Shown here one piece after another: positions 61,759 to 64,000 of a DNA stretch of 64,000 bases. A model generated the notes under the pieces. The model was not told where the DNA came from. It made no database searches and saw only the letters and a program-made list of their open reading frames with translations. Both the position numbers and the translations under genes were made by a program. The DNA comes from Kumtagia sp963820075. GTDB taxonomy: Bacteria > Pseudomonadota > Alphaproteobacteria > Rhizobiales > Rhizobiaceae. Each line of letters begins with the position of its first letter. The first letter of the stretch is position 1. Location: contig CAWFYS010000003.1 in NCBI GenBank assembly GCA_963820075.1, forward strand, positions 1-64,000, written 5' to 3'.

Positions 61759-62751
61759 ATGAACACGATCCTCAAACACGATTTCCTGCGTGCTCTCTGC
61801 ATCGCCGCCTCCGTGACGGGGCTCGCTGCCTCGGCGCCGGTTGCCGCATGCGCACAGGAGCAGACCGCCCCTGCGGCGGACCAGACCCCGGCGCAGGATG
61901 ACCCCGGCATCTTCGCCTTTGAATCCGAGGAGGAGCCGCCACTGTTCGACGACCCTGCCGCCGCAATCGACGCCTTCAAAAAGGCATTGGCCGCCGATGA
62001 CTTCGATGGAACGGCGAAGCTGCTCGGGCTGGACGCTGCCAAACTCAGGGGCGCGGAAGGCGTGATGGACACGTTCGCGCAGATTCGCGACGGCGCGGCC
62101 AAGCAACTGGTCGTCGTCGAAACGAAGGATGGAACGGTCCTTCAGATCGGCCGGAAACTGTGGCCATTCCCGTTTCCGCTACTCAAGGGCGAGGATGGCA
62201 AATGGGCCTTCGACACCGAGGCGGGGCTGGAGGAGATCGTCAACCGGCGCATCGGCGAGAACGAACTGGAGGCGATTGCGACCATGCGCGCCTATGTCGA
62301 GGCGCAGAACGACTATGCGTCTGAGGACCGCGACGATGACGGCGTCGAGGAATTCGCGCAAAAGCTGATCAGCAGCGAGGGCGCCACGGACGGGCTCTAT
62401 TGGCCGGCCGGCCAGGGTGACGGCGAAAGCCCGGCGGGCGACCTCAACAAGGCGGAGCTCGACGACGCCGCGAAGGGCGAGGGCTATTTCGGCTATCGTT
62501 TCCGCATCCTGACCGGCCAGGGCGACCGGATCGCGGGCGGCGCCTATGACTATGTCATCAACGGCAACATGATCGGCGGCTTCGCATTGATTGCCTGGCC
62601 GGCCAGATATGCCGAGACCGGCGTGAACACTTTGATGGTCAACCAGCACGGCATCGTCTACGAGGCCGACCTCGGCCCGGCCACCGATGCCATCGTCAAA
62701 TATATCGACCGCTTCAATCCCGATGACAGTTGGAGCGTCGCTCAGGATTGA
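61759..62751 (+). CDS. DUF2950 family secreted protein
   Basis: This 330-residue protein has a signal peptide (1-32, ending SAPVAACAQE). The DUF2950 core includes FDDPAAAIDAFKKALAADDF near 64, WPFPFPLLKGEDGKWAFDT near 138, NELEAIATMRAYVEAQNDYA near 173 and YWPAGQGDGESPAGDL near 215. GYFGYRFRILTGQGDRIAGG near 242 and GGFALIAWPARYAETGVNTL near 275 are the family's C-terminal blocks. It starts 20 bases after the DUF3300 gene, so they form an operon. The pair occurs together in many proteobacteria, but the role is not known. Confidence 0.85.
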   Translation: MNTILKHDFLRALCIAASVTGLAASAPVAACAQEQTAPAADQTPAQDDPGIFAFESEEEPPLFDDPAAAIDAFKKALAADDFDGTAKLLGLDAAKLRGAEGVMDTFAQIRDGAAKQLVVVETKDGTVLQIGRKLWPFPFPLLKGEDGKWAFDTEAGLEEIVNRRIGENELEAIATMRAYVEAQNDYASEDRDDDGVEEFAQKLISSEGATDGLYWPAGQGDGESPAGDLNKAELDDAAKGEGYFGYRFRILTGQGDRIAGGAYDYVINGNMIGGFALIAWPARYAETGVNTLMVNQHGIVYEADLGPATDAIVKYIDRFNPDDSWSVAQD

Positions 62752-62926
62752 GCGGCAGGCGTCACGCTTGTGGCGGAGCATGAAGTTGGTAACTCAAATT
62801 TAATGTACCTCTGCTTGCCGGTGTGGGTGAAAAAGGTTGGGATTGCGGCTAGTGACGGATCGTACGCCTGTGCTGTGATGCCGAAATCATCGGGCGTGGG
62901 CGGGAAGCAAACGAAGGACACGCAAT

Positions 62927-63932
62927 ATGGGAGTTCACTTGAACAAAGGGCTGCCAGGGAAATCCGCGAGGCCATGCAGGGGGCTTTCCCTCATTGGCGT
63001 GGCGTGCGCGGCAATTTTCTCGCTTGCGGCGTTTCCCGCCATGACCGCGGATCTGGTCGTCGGCATGCCGAACTGGCCTTCCGGTCAGGCGACGGCCAAC
63101 ATCATCAAGGCGGCGCTGGAGAAGGAACGCGGACTGAAGGTCGATGTCCAGGAAATGGGAACGATGATCGCCTTTGCCGGGCTCGAACTCCGGCGAAGTC
63201 GACGTTCACCCGGAGGTCTGGCTGCCTAACCTCAACTCACTGGTGAAAAAATACCGCGACGAGCGCGGCACGGTGAGGCTCAGCAACCATGCCGTGAACG
63301 CCACCCAGGGCGAGTGCGTGACCCGGCAAACCTATGACGAGTTTGGCATTCGCAGCATTGCCGATCTGACCGATCCGGCGAAGGCATCGATCTTCGACAC
63401 CGATGGCGATGGCAAGGGCGAGATCTGGATCGGAGCGGGAAGCTGGTCTTCGACGGTGGTCGAGCGGATTCGCGCCAAGAGCTACGGCTATGACAAGGAC
63501 ATGACGCTTCTGGAGATGCCGGAAGACGTCGGCATGGCGGCGATCGACGCCGCGGTGGCCACGGGCAAGCCGATCGTCTTCTTCTGCTACAGCCCGCACC
63601 ACGTCTTCGAACTGCACGACATCGTCCATCTCGATGAACCGGCCTTCGATGCGGCCAAATGGAAGGTGGTCCTGCCGGCCGAGGACGCGCTCTGGCTGCA
63701 AAAGTCGGAAGCTCCGGTTGCCTGGCCGAATTCCCAGTTCCATGTCGCCTACGCGACCTCGTTGTCGAAGCGCCTGCCCGACGTGGTGAAATTCCTCGAG
63801 GCGATCGACTTCAAGCCTGAAGAGATCACCCATATGAGCTATGCGTTGGAAGTGGAGCGCCAGGACCCGGCGGAGTTTGCCAAGCAATGGGTCGCAACGC
63901 ATGAGGATCGGGTGAAAAAATGGCTCCGGTAA
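62927..63932 (+). CDS. Glycine-betaine/proline-type ABC binding protein, OpuAC family (one insertion)
   Basis: A protein of ~334 residues with a signal peptide (~1-41; hydrophobic core LIGVACAAIFSLAAFPAMTA). LVVGMPNWPSGQATANIIKA near 43 and, after the break, NSGEVDVHPEVWLPNLNSLV fit the OpuAC/ProX fold. Later are EIWIGAGSWSSTVVERIRAK, IVFFCYSPHHVFELHDIVHL and PDVVKFLEAIDFKPEEITH, with tryptophans and aromatic residues that could cage a quaternary amine. The frame shifts at 63185 (CTC-G-AAC). The ligand might be betaine, choline or another methylammonium. A permease gene follows at once. Confidence 0.88.
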
Positions 63933-64000
63933 TGGCGAGACGACCAATGGCGGACGTTCTCTCCCGAATTTCCTCGATCGGCGGAAAATTTCCGCGTCAG
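63932..64000 (+). CDS. Start of the next gene, probably the ABC permease (truncated by window end)
   Basis: An ATG at 63932 overlaps the TAA of the binding-protein gene (TAATG); a second in-frame ATG is at 63947. Only ~23 codons are visible (MADVLSRISSIGGKFPRQ from the second start) and no domain can be recognised. Position and coupling suggest the OpuAB/ProW-type permease of the same importer. Confidence 0.5.
   Translation, partial: MARRPMADVLSRISSIGGKFPRQ

Overview
The window is GC-rich alphaproteobacterial DNA, most likely from a member of the Hyphomicrobiales close to Mesorhizobium/Phyllobacteriaceae. The support is the rhizobial-type exopolysaccharide genes (PssD/PssE pair, ExoY-like and ExoF-like proteins), TGA-N9-TCA motifs of the RirA type upstream of iron genes, GC-rich palindromic intergenic repeats of the kind common in mesorhizobia, and the gene repertoire in general. 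No rRNA or tRNA gene was seen.

Layout. 1-36 kb is a large surface-polysaccharide locus. It holds the end of a CpsD-type tyrosine kinase, UDP-glucose dehydrogenase, the PssD/PssE transferase pair, several GT4 and GT2 glycosyltransferases, a glycosyltransferase-methyltransferase fusion, a NodB-type deacetylase, a polymerase, an RTX-secreted beta-helix protein, six sugar-nucleotide genes for acylated amino sugars (17.6-23.2 kb), galE, a Wzx flippase, rmlB/rmlA, an ExoF-like export protein, a LuxR regulator, an ExoY-like priming transferase, and an exosortase beside a tiny protein that looks like its substrate. Three clusters of broken insertion sequences interrupt it. 35.4-43.5 kb holds an SDR dehydrogenase and a ferric-siderophore uptake system (TonB receptor, ABC importer, FhuF-type reductase). 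43.7-47.6 kb is metH behind a 20-bp palindrome. 48-57.4 kb is a kynurenine/anthranilate catabolic cluster: formamidase, 2-aminobenzoate-CoA ligase, a collapsed kynA remnant, a five-gene branched-chain-type ABC importer and kynureninase. 57.8-64 kb has a SARP/TPR regulator, a DUF3300/DUF2950 pair and the start of a glycine-betaine ABC system.

How the genes work together. The polysaccharide genes form a Wzx/Wzy-type pathway: the ExoY-like protein primes the lipid carrier, PssD/PssE and the other transferases extend the unit, Wzx flips it, the polymerase joins units and the ExoF-like protein exports the chain. The catabolic cluster would take N-formylkynurenine or kynurenine to anthraniloyl-CoA.

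The most unusual property is the distribution of frameshifts. The six genes at 17.6-23.2 kb carry about 70 single-base insertions but no nonsense decay, and at least 18 more are scattered through other genes. In nearly every case the surplus base sits between the third base of one codon and the first base of the next, on whichever strand the gene lies. Ordinary pseudogene decay does not do this, and neither would random sequencing error. It may be two alleles written side by side by an assembler. Coordinates of frameshifted genes below are full gene spans reconstructed by reading across these insertions.
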